Shown: piece after piece, positions 1 to 9,967 of the stretch
How positions within the stretch are numbered: the first letter of the stretch is position 1
Layout: each line of letters begins with the position of its first letter
Assembly (NCBI GenBank): GCA_021234155.1
Contig: JAJEKV010000046.1
Span: 7,321,012-7,385,011, forward strand
DNA length: 64,000 nucleotides
Origin: Isoetes taiwanensis
Lineage: Eukaryota; Streptophyta; Lycopodiopsida; Isoetales; Isoetaceae
Direction of reading: 5' to 3'
Notes under the pieces: model-generated
Told to the model about the DNA's origin: nothing
Database searches by the model: none
The model's input: only the letters and a program-made list of their open reading frames with translations
Position numbers and translations under genes: made by a program

Positions 1-2613
1 TCTAGATCTGCTGGTTTTACTACTACAAATTGGTGGCACTCCACGTCAGTAGAAGGTTCATAACAATCCATGCCTAGATATTTTGGCCTATCCTTCTTAG
101 GACCAACATAGTGTTTATCCAGTTGAGGAGGAGCATATGCCTTCACAATGCTACTAATGGTACCATCATCTTCGTCGGCACCGGCTAATGTTTTCCACTT
201 ACTTTTAGGGAACCACCCTTCCAAAGAAATGTTACGAGGATGTGTCTACCTCATCCAACAAGTTCATCACCTTCTTCCAATAATCTATCAATGCACGATT
301 AGTCTCATCTGAATTAGTTTGCCAATGCTTGATGTAGTCATTGATGCCATCCTTAGTCAAGCCCAATTGCTTGACTTCTTCAGTTGGTTTTAGAGCTTTT
401 GGTTGACCAGGAGGTATCATAGGCTTGCCATTTGCATCCCTGCGCCAAATTTCTGCCCCACCTCTCCACTTCTCCTCTGAAGGTCTCATTTTCCATTGCA
501 TGATTGGAATCCCTTCTCTCACCCAAAAGTGAATTGAAGAGGTCTAGAATGACCTTCCATGTCGAGAGCATAACCATCCACAAAACTCTTCCAATCAGGC
601 ACTTCTTCTATGATAGATCCTATAGGAGATGGATTTGTACATCCATGAAATATTTCCAATAGCCTGGGAAAGTTGGTAACTGTCTGCTGTCTCAATACAT
701 GACTATATTTTCCAAACAATGCATCCACATCCTCATGAGTATGTCCGGCATTAGGAACCCCAAATTGACTCTTTCAAAAATACCCACACGGTTGTTAAGT
801 AGGATAGGAAAGAAAACATCCACCTATTCTTATTTTGACCAAAGCACAATTATCTAGTTGCAAGAGGAGCTTTCTGGGCAGATCTCGAGGTTTAGCACGA
901 GATGTTGAAGCTCCAACATGTTCATTAGGTCCATTCCTCCTAAATCTTGCCTTGCTAAACTTTTCAATACTATTAGGGGTTCCATCCAACAATGCACTAT
1001 GTAGTGCCTGGCTAGCTGTAGGATCCTGTAGGTGACCATTGTAACCCTTCTCATAGTTTCTTAAACACCTCATGATACTCCCAATGTGAAAATCTGGACC
1101 ATCACTCCACAACTCTAAACTGAAATGGCCATAATAGGTCTGAGACTGCCCATGCAATATTGCCCCAGTCATTGAAATCTGCAAAGGGTATGATCTTCCA
1201 CATGACTTAGGAATGTACTTGAATTGTGGAAGACAAGTCTTACTGTTGGTCCATTTTATCATGTATAATACATAGATAGTTATTAGGTTCCATTGCTTGA
1301 TAAGGTCCTCCACATCCAATAAGTTGATCTACATGATAGTTGATCTGTCATATGGTCCTTCATATGTTCCCTTATCTTTGCCCTTAGACTTGGTTGCACA
1401 GTCTTATCTAGTGTCTCCTTCAGCTTAGCACATAAATTGCACTTGGCAAAGTTGTTTGAAGTTGCTATGGTCACATGCTTGAAATGCTTATTCCATAGCC
1501 TACTAAAACTGGGCTGGGATATAGAGGCCACTCCAAGTTCCCGAAGCAATGCATTTATTTCCTCTAATATGCTCTTCTGGGTACAATGGGATGGCAATCT
1601 CTTTTCAACAATAACTCTACCCTGTTCATCCTTCTTACTCTTATGTGGCATGTTTTCTGCATTGAAATCCACATATCTTTCAAATATTTCCTTTGCAGCT
1701 ATAGTTCTTGAGGTAGGCCTTACCGGGCCGGTGTTCCCATGCAATGCAATTTTACTACCATTTTCATGTCTCTTTTTGCCGGTTATTGCCAAGAAGAGGT
1801 TGGAATTCCATGTATAGCCATCCATGCTTTTGAACATATCCACTTTCCATTCAATGGGAATCTTTTCTTCTTTGATCTTTCATCCTGAATTGCATAGCCA
1901 AATATGGTGTACATGAAATTCCTCCTGCTATCACACTTATGTTCCTGATATGTAGCTCTTGCTCCCACCAACTCCTCTATTGTGAACATTCTAACACAAG
2001 AAGCCCAACAACATTCACCTCCTCTAACCTTCATCATAGCTTCAGAGAACAATCATAATCGACTTGCATCTTTTGGTGGGATAATGTTTGAAAGTTGGAA
2101 GTGGCCTCTTGCTACTTGTGTGAACATTGTTGACAATGGTTCTACATCTATAGGAAGCGTGTAGTTCCCCTCCAGTTGAATACTGTCCCTAGGCCATGCA
2201 ACAATAGTTGGAACCTCTAGTTGCTTCACACAAGCTAGGCATTCTTGTTTGCCTGAACCCTTTTCCTTCCAATTGTCATATAATTTTGAGATTGCCACAC
2301 CTAACCTTGTCCTCCCTAATCTTTCATCATTCACTTTGCATTGATAGGATCTGCTAGAACAATAATCCCTTCTCCCTCTTGCCTCTCATTTGCATGCATG
2401 CGGGGATCTTGACCTTCTTGTTTTTCCAATCGACCCGAGTATAAAGTACAATTTCCTTTCCTTTGGCATCATCCTTTTCATTTGAGGTCTTTTCCTTTCC
2501 TTTGCCATCATCTTTGTCATCTTCATTAGTTGGGGATTTTTCCTTGCCTTGATCAACATCATTGGGGGCCTTGGGGGATTTAGCATTTTGCATGCCATTG
2601 ACCTAAAATGCAT
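1..2613 (-). pseudogene. DUF7869-like gene, frameshifted, runs off left edge
   Basis: Minus-strand coding similarity runs continuously through several frames from about 2613 to base 1. In order there is a Lys/Glu/Asp-rich N-terminus (2354-2613), a middle segment (1783-2334), a cysteine-containing stretch with NNFAKCNLCAKL (about 1430-1470), MDQ and KTCLP motifs (about 1240-1270), LLLQLDN (about 860), GHTHEDVDALFG (about 697-735) and a C-terminal part through 232-522 to the edge. I recognise this order from a family of uncharacterised large proteins (often labelled DUF7869) with DxxDQ, QLDN and GHTHEDxD motifs that recall a DDE-type nuclease fold; that functional idea is inference. At least three frameshifts are visible: between MDQQ and KTCLP, after QLDN, and just before GHTHEDVD. 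It is therefore a pseudogene unless introns or sequencing errors explain them. Its biological role is unknown. Confidence 0.72.
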
Positions 2614-2990
2614 AAAAACTTATAGTAAGTTAGCATATCCAAATAACATCTCCTTAGCATGAGTTAACCTATAATATATTAACCTATAATAACCTTAAAT
2701 GTTGTCACCTTAGAAAAAACTTTTGAGGGTATTATAGGTTAACAATTTTAGGTTAGAAGTTAATTATAGGTTATTATAGGTTAGAAGTTTTAAAGGCAGG
2801 TTATTATAGGTTAAAAGTTAAGGTTAGAAGAAGTAAAGTTTACAACTTTTAAGGTTAGAAGTTCCAAGGTTAAAACTTCTAACCTTAAATAAATATAACC
2901 TTTAAACTTCTAAAACTTAAAGCTTATAACCTTTAAACTTAAAAATTTCCTATAACTTATAACCTTAGCCCCTTGCAATAAATTTTCGCG
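2614..2990. repeat. AT-rich degenerate tandem repeat
   Basis: Variants of TTATAGGTTAGAAGTT and its reverse complement recur throughout, especially 2665-2965. No open frame of note. It could be the degenerate promoter side of the minus-strand gene to its left, but no regulatory element is recognisable. Confidence 0.6.
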
Positions 2991-4000
2991 GCAGTTATAA
3001 TGGCGTGGTACGATTTTTTTAAAGTAGTTATTACTTTTCGGTTTACACTCCCTTTCAATTTACGTCTCTCTTTTGAGCTGGCTGTGCGATTTCATAGTGC
3101 ATTTCGATTTCATAGTCGCGATTTCATAGTGCTTTTCTGGTGTGCGCTTCTACCGGCTTCTCGGAACTTCTCGGCTTGCAATCATCATTAATTTTTAACA
3201 ATCATCATTATTTTTTAACAATCTCGGCTTCTCGGCTTTTTTTCAGCTTTTCGGCTTTTAAGTAAAGTAATTTTTTCGAGCTTTCTGGCTTTCGAGTTTT
3301 CTGTCTATGTGGTTTCTACAATCTTCTGCTTTTTCTCAGTGGCTTTTCGGCTTCTACAACCTTACGTTTTTTTCTCTGTGGCTTTTAAAGCTTCTACAAT
3401 CTTACGCTTTTGGTTTTACGCTCAAAGCTTTCTACAAAGCTTTAGAATTTGAAAGTTTTCTCGGCTTCTATATTAAAGTCTGTATTGAGAGGTTAGTATT
3501 TCATGTTCTTTACTTAAAGTCTGTTATCTTATTCTTGTTTTTATTCTAGTATTTGAAAGTTCTGTTCTATCAGCTTTATCTGTTCTTTATCTGTTATATG
3601 AGCTTCAGGGTTAATCAAGGGGAGTGCTTTTACGTCTTAGACTTTTACATGCATCAGTCCCTAAACGCCCTAGCACCTTCATATCTGAGATCTATTGCTT
3701 ATAAACATGTTCTATTGTTTATATGATCTTGCTCTATGATCTTCCTATATGATCTTGCTCTATGATCTATCTGCTCTATGATCTTGCTTATATGATTTTG
3801 CTGTATCTGCTCTTATTCTATTTCACTAGCTCTTCCTCTATCTGCTCTAAATAATGAACTAAAACAATGAACTAAACAAGAAGTATTATTATTATATATC
3901 TGCTCTATCTGCCTTCATTCTATTCTATTCTACTCTCTTCATACTCACTTTGGCTTCATATTTTGAATTACGCATTATGCATTACGCATTATGCATTACA
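2991..4000. other. T-rich low-complexity stretch, no gene seen
   Basis: Strongly strand-asymmetric T-rich sequence with repeated CTTCTCGGCTTTT-like words (3160-3460) and repeated TATGATCTTGCTC words (3720-3800). At 3969-4000 the pair GCATTATGCATTAC is repeated in tandem. Open frames here follow the T-richness and look random. Confidence 0.5.
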
Positions 4001-4105
4001 TTAGAATAATATGTTAGAATGGCGATTTTGGGTTCGATTTTCCACTAGGTTAATAAAAGCCAGCGGTAGCGTTTTAGTTTGGCTTTTCTATTTCATATGG
4101 CTCTA

Positions 4106-4174
4106 TACAAATCGCGCCAGGCGCGTGTGAAATAGATCTGTGAAAAAAACAAGGCAAACGCGCCTGGCGCGTTT
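4106..4174. repeat. Two GC-rich hairpins at left end of block
   Basis: CGCGCCAGGCGCG at 4113-4125 and AAACGCGCCTGGCGCGTTT at 4156-4174 are both palindromes, in otherwise AT-rich DNA. The second has 9-bp arms around one T. They are the first, and best preserved, members of a hairpin family that recurs up to about 11450. Confidence 0.8.
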
Positions 4175-4273
4175 TGAATTATGTATGTTCAGAATCGTTT
4201 TATGGGGAGCCTAATATATTACTTGCTAATTACTTAATTTATCTCGTTCTAGTGCCATGGATTTTCCTTATGC

Positions 4274-4665
4274 ATGGACCTTTGGCCAGTTCTAGGTCAA
4301 ATACACTTCCCACGGGCGACCATCAACTCTGGACCCTATACAAGATATTACTTGATTGTCTTTGTTCAAAGCGTTCAAAGAGAGTTGGAGAATCCATTAG
4401 GCCCGATCACGTATCGGGGGCCATGGGAACACTTCCATCGCATCTATGGACATATCCGACTCCTCATGCTCTTAGTAAGGCTCATGCCAACAAATAAGTC
4501 ACGAGGATTTGCTTTATAGTATCAAGGATCGATACAACACTCGGTTTGGAGACTTCGACATCCAGCGGGGAAGATGAGGATCTGTCATATCGAGGGGGTT
4601 CAGGTGGGACTTTTTTTGGGATTGGGCCGATGAAGTGGGCTTGTGTGACATATTGTAGAGATAGA
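4274..4665 (+). pseudogene. Decayed coding fragments, function unknown
   Basis: An open frame at 4274-4519 (about 80 codons) is followed in another frame by 4546-4665, which has the acidic and Gly-rich text SGEDEDLSYRGGSGG. The following bases, 4670-4690 and 4736-4752, carry two hairpin-family repeats (GGCGCTGGCGC type), so the reading frame that continues to 4812 is probably not coding there. No family is recognised. It sits between two hairpin pairs, as the other fragments of this block do. Confidence 0.3.
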
Positions 4666-5007
4666 AAGAATTGGCGCTGGCGCATTTTGCGAAAGAAGAA
4701 ATGTACATATATTTTTTTGGAATATGAATACAAACTTCAGCGCTGGCGCAAATTTGCACTATACTTTTACGTCATTAGTTTATTTTTTTTTATGCAATGT
4801 CGAAAACATTGAATCTGTGATGCCCTCCGGCCGGTATGACCAACCCCAAGAAACTACATATTTTCATTAATGTGTAGTTTCATGGGGTTGATAAAACAAC
4901 TAAAGACCATCCGCGAAATTCAAAGTTCACAACATCACGCGAGATGATATGATATATTCTTTTTTTTTGAATATCCAAATATACATACCTTTTTCGGGCG
5001 TTCTTTT

Positions 5008-5333
5008 TTTGGCCATGCTACAAATGTGCCGCGCTTTCCTGCTGTATATCATGCCAGGGATGTCTTCTTGGAAGAGCCTCATCTTCATAATTGCGGTTTA
5101 GAATAGAAATCTTCTGGCTTGTTTCCAAGAGGAACACCATGACACATAGAACTTGGATTCAAATCTTGATTTTACACAATCCTACTTTCGGCTTCAAGTT
5201 TCTTTGTTAAAAGATAGCATTCTTCTCCGACGATAAAGAACGAGAATGCATTGTAAAAATAGAGGGCGAAAAATTGAGAACAAGAGAATGCATTCAATTC
5301 ACCATAGTTCAGCGGACATCGAATGGGAATTGA
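5008..5333 (+). pseudogene. Decayed coding fragments, function unknown
   Basis: A short frame at 5008-5106 has the coding-like text HARDVFLEEPHLHNCG. A 77-codon frame at 5100-5333, interrupted only by TAA at 5208-5210, ends SNGN before TGA. The second part, after the stop, includes KIAFFSDDKERECIVKIEG, which reads like a real beta-rich protein segment. No family is recognised. The 8-base overlap of the two frames suggests one gene with a frameshift. Confidence 0.35.
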
Positions 5334-5480
5334 AGGCGGCTCGATCGAATGGATTGAAGGCGGCTCGATCGATCGAATGGGATCGAAACGGATCTTGGGC
5401 TCGATAGTCGATTGTTCTTGGGCGCTCGATACTAGGAATGATCTTGGGCGCTCGATAGTAGGTGGCCGATTAGGTGGTAG
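5334..5480. repeat. Short repeats of GCTCGAT words
   Basis: The words GAAGGCGGCTCGATCGA, GATCTTGGGCGCTCGATA and close variants repeat several times. Probably a small degenerate tandem repeat. The plus-strand frame here (5323-5505) is repetitive and not convincing as a gene. Confidence 0.5.
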
Positions 5481-5718
5481 TAGATTGCCACATATCGTTT
5501 CTTGAAATTAATAATTAATTGTTATCTTGAAATTGCACTAAAAAGAAAAACACAATTTAAATTTGTAAATGGCGGAATGAGAGGCGGTTAATTAAAGGCG
5601 GTATAAATTTAAAAGGGCCGAATTTGAATTCTGGTTGTAAATCGGCGGCCTAGATTATGAGCATACATATAAGTTTAAACCAAAACCCCAGTCTCATACT
5701 ATCCGCACTTGCGGTTCT
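5481..5718. other. AT-rich spacer, possible promoter
   Basis: AT-rich, with ATTAATAATTAATT and GCGGTATAAATTTAAAA (TATA-like, about 5598-5614), ending 105 bases before the next ATG. The TATA-like word could serve the ORF at 5719, but this rests on composition only. Confidence 0.25.
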
Positions 5719-5868
5719 ATGGCGTCTAGAGGATCCGGCGCCGTAGAAATGGTAGAGGTGAAGCGACAAAGCACAAATCCCAAGCACGGAGGAGGCTCTT
5801 TGAACAAGCAAGCCACCGAATCCAACAAAGCGCCTCGGGTAATTGATCTGTTTTTGTTTTGTAATTGA
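5719..5868 (+). CDS. Small ORF or first exon, unknown protein
   Basis: ATG opens a 49-codon frame beginning MASRGSGAVEMVEVKRQ that is rich in Lys, Gly, Asn and Ser. After 40 codons the sequence reads CGG|GTAATTG at 5838/5839, a usable splice donor, so it could be the first exon of a spliced gene; otherwise it stops at 5866-5868. The N-terminus is hydrophilic and basic, with no signal peptide. The following 460 bases are T-rich, as an intron would be, and coding-like text resumes at 6336 (SGSSKNVKRKAKLLASPRT). Function unknown. Confidence 0.35.
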   Translation: MASRGSGAVEMVEVKRQSTNPKHGGGSLNKQATESNKAPRVIDLFLFCN

Positions 5869-6335
5869 TTTACGTGTCCCTTTTATTGTTAGGTTTCTAG
5901 GATGTTTTTCAACACATGTATTTTTACGTGTATCGTGTCTCATTGTATTGTCTACCTTTCATATTGTTTTACGTGTCATTTCTCTTTTGCTTTTACTACC
6001 TTGTTTTGTGTGTTTTTGTTATAATCTTCTCCTTTACTCCGATATGTTTTTGTTGGAACAATTCTCTATTTTGTATAATGTAGGCCGTGTAAGTCTTTAT
6101 ACGTATTCTCGAGTTCTTTTGACAAGTCTTTTTTGTAGCCTAGTATGTCTCTTATAAAAGAGAAGTGTCGTAGGTCCCCTCTTAAAACTGGCGGCTCGGC
6201 CGCGATTTATAATTATGAGTGGTTTTGGTTGTCTCGCTACTTTCCACATGTACAATTTATGTTTTTGAAAGTAAAGGCGTCTATGAAAGCGGCGGCTCGG
6301 TAGCGATTTCATTACTCACCACATGATTGTAACTT
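5869..6335. other. T-rich stretch with two degenerate hairpins
   Basis: Intron-like T-rich sequence. Two degenerate hairpin-family words occur: CGGCTCGGCCGCGATTTAT near 6192 and GGCGGCTCGGTAGCGATTTC near 6293. Both sit between the coding fragments on either side. Confidence 0.4.
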
Positions 6336-6614
6336 TCGGGATCTTCTAAAAATGTGAAAAGAAAAGCAAAGCTGCTTGCGAGTCCGAGGACATCTGCCTG
6401 AAAAAACCAAACGGATGAAGATGTATCGATTCTTGATTTGGCACACGTTGTGACCATTGGCGATCGATCGAAAATAATGAAGGCTCGGTAGAGCCTCCAT
6501 GTCGAAGAAGATCTACGAGAGGGGCTCACGAATGGTATGTGGAGATCTTCAAGACTAAGCGGAAAGCGGATCTCGATTTTCATGTCTAGAGTTAAGGAAA
6601 GCGAGATCAAATGA
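6336..6614 (+). pseudogene. Decayed coding fragment with two in-frame stops
   Basis: One continuous frame from 6336 to TGA at 6612-6614 has only two interruptions, TGA at 6399-6401 and TAG at 6489-6491. Between them it reads like protein, for example DVSILDLAHVVTIGDRSK and LHVEEDLREGLTNGMW. A basic N-terminal segment is followed by a mixed helical region. Both stops could come from C-to-T changes. No family is recognised. It may continue the gene starting at 5719. Confidence 0.4.
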
Positions 6615-6857
6615 AGAAACAAGGTATTCTGATCACATCACGAAGAAACGGGGCGATTCTTCTTGTTCCATTATTACTTGAAGCGGGTCGAGAAAAATAA
6701 AAAAGTATTGAAGAAGTTAAATTACTTGCGGTGCTAGTTCCTTTAAAGAGACGCCCTAAGAGCGGATGAGGCCCATGAGATAACCTCTTCAAATTTGGCT
6801 GGTCGGTGGTGATCTATTGACACCAATAAAAATATGTGAAGGTCTCTCGGTTTGTGA

Positions 6858-7503
6858 GAAGAGCAATCGATTACAAGGCCGTCGGCTAGTCTGTACCTAC
6901 AAGCTTTAAAAAGAAAGGAAGATGCAAGTTCTAGAGCGAGGGAAACACCGGGCGTTCTAGGCATTACGGATATGACTAGTGATGATGACAAAGGCGAGGC
7001 AGTTAGAGGCCATGAGCAAACTCAAGAAATATCTTTGACAAGTATCCACTTTGGGCCTTAGCTTCACGCATCCTATCCATGTCGACGGGGCTTTTCAGGT
7101 CCACGAAGGCTATGTTTGTCGTGAGAAGATTTGACAAGCGACGCGCAATGGAAATAGTCAACGGCATGATAGAAAACCGGGGCCAGTGCCAATGCCGGCG
7201 GATGTGGTGCCTTTTGATATGAAGGCGAAGAAGGTGTTGATATGGAATAAACTTGAAGATTTAACGGCAACCTCGATATTCACTTCATGATAATAGATGG
7301 CCAGGCATTGATGGAGGCCTTGAAGGTTTTGATCGATCAAGCACAAAAACTGGAAATCGGTTATTCTATAGGCGTATTCGGTCGTAAATTGCCGATTCCT
7401 CGGTGGCTCCACAACAGCGGCCGAAATTAGCGAAATCGGCGTGCTCTTGAATGACATGGGAAAGACATTCCTATACAAAAGGTATTTTATGTTCCACACA
7501 TAG
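6858..7503 (+). pseudogene. Decayed gene with several frameshifts, ends at hairpin
   Basis: A chain of coding-like frames on one strand: 6858-7061 (68 codons, text such as ITDMTSDDDKGEAVRG), 7079-7200 (text FDKRRAMEIVNGMIENRG), 7135-7290 (text MKAKKVLIWNKLEDLTA), about 7284-7420 (text IIDGQALMEALKVLIDQAQ) and about 7420-7503 (text ISEIGVLLNDMGKTFLYKR), ending TAG at 7501-7503. The pieces follow each other with small overlaps, as expected for one protein of roughly 210 residues broken by indels. No family is recognised. A hairpin begins six bases after the stop, which fits a transcript-end signal. Confidence 0.4.
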
Positions 7504-7508
7504 CGTTC

Positions 7509-7756
7509 CAAATCGGCGCCCGGTAGCGTTTTAAGCTAATCAACGTATTTACAAAGCGGCGCTGGCGATTTCTTCATATGGCTGCGATTTTCTAAATCGT
7601 GATTAGCAAAAGCGGCGCTGGCGCGTTTATGTTGTTATTTGTGTGGCGGTTTTACAAGCGGCGCTGGCGGCGAATTCTTCATCATGAAGAAATCGGCGCC
7701 CGGTAGCGTTTCTTATAAATCGTGATTAACAAAACGCGCTGGCGTTTTATATTATT
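7509..7756. repeat. Cluster of six hairpin-family repeats
   Basis: Related words occur at about 7510 (AAATCGGCGCCCGGTAGCG), 7553, 7607, 7654, 7690 (AAATCGGCGCCCGGTAGCG again) and 7733 (AAAACGCGCTGGCGTTTT). Each has an A-rich or AAATC left edge, a GC core and a T-rich right edge. Some arms are damaged, but the plan matches the intact hairpins at 4156 and 11135. No coding text lies within the cluster. Confidence 0.7.
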
Positions 7757-7914
7757 ACTTTCCGCGACTGTTTATTTTTTTATCTAACGGCCCATATTTT
7801 GCGGTCCGTTATGTGGAGCGATTCGCGGCGCGCTTCGTAACCAATGGATCGAATATGGAAAACCAATGCCGACCGGACAAGGGGCAATCTAAGAGTGCGA
7901 ATTCAAATTACTAG
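7757..7914. other. Spacer, nothing recognised
   Basis: Short stretch between the hairpin cluster and the next coding fragment. It contains GGAGCGATTCGCGGCGCGC near 7817, perhaps one more eroded hairpin. No reading frame of note. Confidence 0.3.
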
Positions 7915-8314
7915 AAAGGACAACTGTGCCAAACCATAATACGGGACAAGAACAAGGGCACTAGATCAAAGAAGAAAAAAGGGGATGCACAAGGCGCGCG
8001 GAAAGAGCAAAAGCGGTGCCAAAGGATGCACTGCAAGATTGTTTTTCTTGACCGGTATGGGGAAAAGTGGAGCGAATTTTGGGGCGCCTATTCTGAAAAA
8101 GAAGTTGCCGATTCGTATGGCGGGTTTCCTCCATAAAGATCGTCTATTTTTGATATAGGTATCCGAAAATGAGAAAGGCACAAGGATTGGATGATCACGA
8201 GAATTAATCTCTGTTCTAGATAGTTGCATCGAAAAGGAAGTTATCTACAAGAAAACGTCTGCGACAAAGCACTTGACATCTTTCGAAGATGCATGCGAAT
8301 CGATAAAAATATGA
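7915..8314 (+). pseudogene. Decayed coding fragments, Lys-rich N-terminus
   Basis: A 73-codon frame at 7915-8136 begins with a Lys/Arg/Gln-rich segment and then reads KIVFLDRYGEKWSEFWGAY, which looks like folded protein. An overlapping frame at 7966-8158 is also open, so the choice is uncertain. A second frame at 8159-8314 has one TGA at 8192-8194 and then reads RELISVLDSCIEKEVIYK. Together they suggest one protein of 120-130 residues with a frameshift and a stop. No family is recognised. Confidence 0.35.
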
Positions 8315-8390
8315 AAGTCTGAAAAAAGGCGTTGGTGAAGAACTGCAAAGGCTCTCGGGGAGACATGATGTTATCGAGAAATAGGCTTAA

Positions 8391-8603
8391 TGCAAAAGTA
8401 CAAGCGTATCTAATGATGACATTAAGAAATATGTATTTTGGTCAAAAGATTTTGTGAAGCGACAAAAGGCGAAGAATGTGGCAACTCTTAAGGGGATTCA
8501 CCACGAAAGTTGCGTCGACCTAAAAAAGAAAAGTTGCTTTGGTGAAGAAGGCGGCGATGAAGCGAGTCTCCTTTTTTTCTATAAGGTGTCCACTTGGTTA
8601 TAA
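8391..8603 (+). pseudogene. Coding fragment, function unknown
   Basis: A 70-codon frame open from a stop at 8388-8390 to TAA at 8601-8603. Coding-like text includes DIKKYVFWSKDFVKRQKAKN and FGEEGGDEASLLFFYKVS. There is no good start codon, so it is probably the 3' part of a broken gene. It overlaps the start of the next frame (8557) by 47 bases. Confidence 0.35.
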
Positions 8604-8994
8604 GTGTGCCATGCCGGAGGTGGGTGAAGGGCCAACCGACATCACTCTATTTGTTCTTGATAGCCGTGGCACGAGATGGACCACGGGATGATTACTGCAC
8701 CTTCTTCAACACATGCGATGGTTTGACGACGAGATGCATTATACTATCGTGGCGGTTTGCCACTCAGACATTTCCCTACGCATATGCACTAGGCTGCTGC
8801 AAAATGATGTCGAATGCATTAAAGTGATGAGGCAAGCGGTAATGATAGATGAAAACAAAGATAGTGAGTTTAGTACCGAAAGTAAGATCTCACATGTGCT
8901 AGTCCTTATGATAGCCATTATGGATGATAAAGAATATGAAAGACTCAAGGGGAAACGGAAGGTGAGAAGATTGCTTGGCGGTGCTATCGGCTAG
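8557..8994 (+). pseudogene. 145-codon ORF with one in-frame TGA
   Basis: From ATG 8557 the frame runs to TAG at 8992-8994 with a single TGA at 8689-8691. The text before the stop (EGPTDITLFVLDSRGTRW) and after it (WFDDEMHYTIVAVCHSDISL, then a helical VMRQAVMIDENKD and a basic C-terminus) reads as one continuous protein of alternating strands and helices. No family could be assigned. A single nonsense change makes this one of the better preserved fragments in the block. Confidence 0.4.
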
Positions 8995-9064
8995 ATGAAC
9001 CCCTATTGAAGAATGTTTTTATGTCGAATCAATTCGCGAAGACAAAGGGAAAGGGACTGCAGAT

Positions 9065-9750
9065 GTGGATGTGGACTGGGCGAAGAGGAAGAGGAAGAGG
9101 AAGAAGAAAAGAAAAAGCTGGGTCGACCGTCCCTTAATTCACCAATCAAGTATGAGCTCTTGGCGGCATAAAGGGAGGCTGAATAAGTACGGGTTTTCTT
9201 TGGCCCTTTCGAGTTTTTCGATTAAAGCCTTACGCCCTTTAGAGTCTACGTGTTGGGAGTTTCATGTTGGAGGTTATGTCGGTGGGGAAGCTCACGAAGC
9301 TAGCTAGGAAATGCCAAAGTGTGGTCTCGATGGTCAAGCCAAGGACTTCCTCGATATTTTTTCGAGAAAGTGCTAGAGGTGGCACCTAGGGGTCCGCTAG
9401 GTAGTGCAAAAATAAAGCTTCCAGCTCTAAGTCCGGCTTACCTGCCAGACCGTCGGCTGCGGGCGGGAAGAAATGAGAAAGCATATAGAGGGCATAAAGA
9501 AGAATATCGACAAACAACGGCTTAACTATGCGGCCGAGGCGTGCCTATCATTCCAATCACATTGGAAAATCCGGCGAAGTGGATGTAGGTAACGCATAAG
9601 CGAAGAAGACAAAATCCTAGATGATACGATTGGATTCGGGCTTCGAGTCAGGTTAGCATAAAGAGTAATGAAGTATCAACCATAGTTCAAACACTAAGTG
9701 ATGTGGTTGACACCACGAGCGCACGAAGACGGTAGAGAGAGTAAGCTCAT
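9065..9750 (+). pseudogene. Highly decayed coding remnants
   Basis: Several short frames overlap here: 9065-9307 with a run of Lys/Arg, 9319-9525, and a helical stretch around 9470-9590 with text IEGIKKNIDKQRLNYAAEA. Near 9655-9750 another frame reads SNEVSTIVQTLSDVVDTTS and then stops. No family is recognised and the frames cannot be joined with confidence. Three hairpins follow at about 9801-9915. Confidence 0.25.
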
Positions 9751-9800
9751 CATTGCGGATGTTGAGCGGGGAACGAAAGGTATGTTATTCAAAAGCGAAA

Positions 9801-9915
9801 TGAAAATCGCGCCCGGTAGCGATTTCAATTCTTCAAACAAATTGAAAATCGCGCCCGGGTAGCGATTTCAATTATTCCAACAATTGAAAATCGCGCCAAG
9901 CCGATTTCAATTTTC
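9801..9915. repeat. Three hairpin-family repeats in a row
   Basis: Three near-copies at 9801-9830, 9841-9872 and 9882-9915 share TGAAAATCGCGCC on the left and GATTTCAATT on the right, with a GC core between (CGGTAGC in the first). The outer arms TTGAAAATCGC and GCGATTTCAA are exact reverse complements, so each could form a stem of 10 bp or more. The spacing of about 40 bases suggests local amplification. Confidence 0.8.
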
Positions 9916-9967
9916 TTTTCCTTGTCTCACAAGTGTGTGCTTTATTATTACGAGACCTAATCCGGTT

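Noticed and set aside
7715-9925. CRISPR-like array from regularly repeated palindromes
   Set aside because: Spacing is irregular, spacers are not of uniform length, and no cas-like gene is present; the context is eukaryotic.
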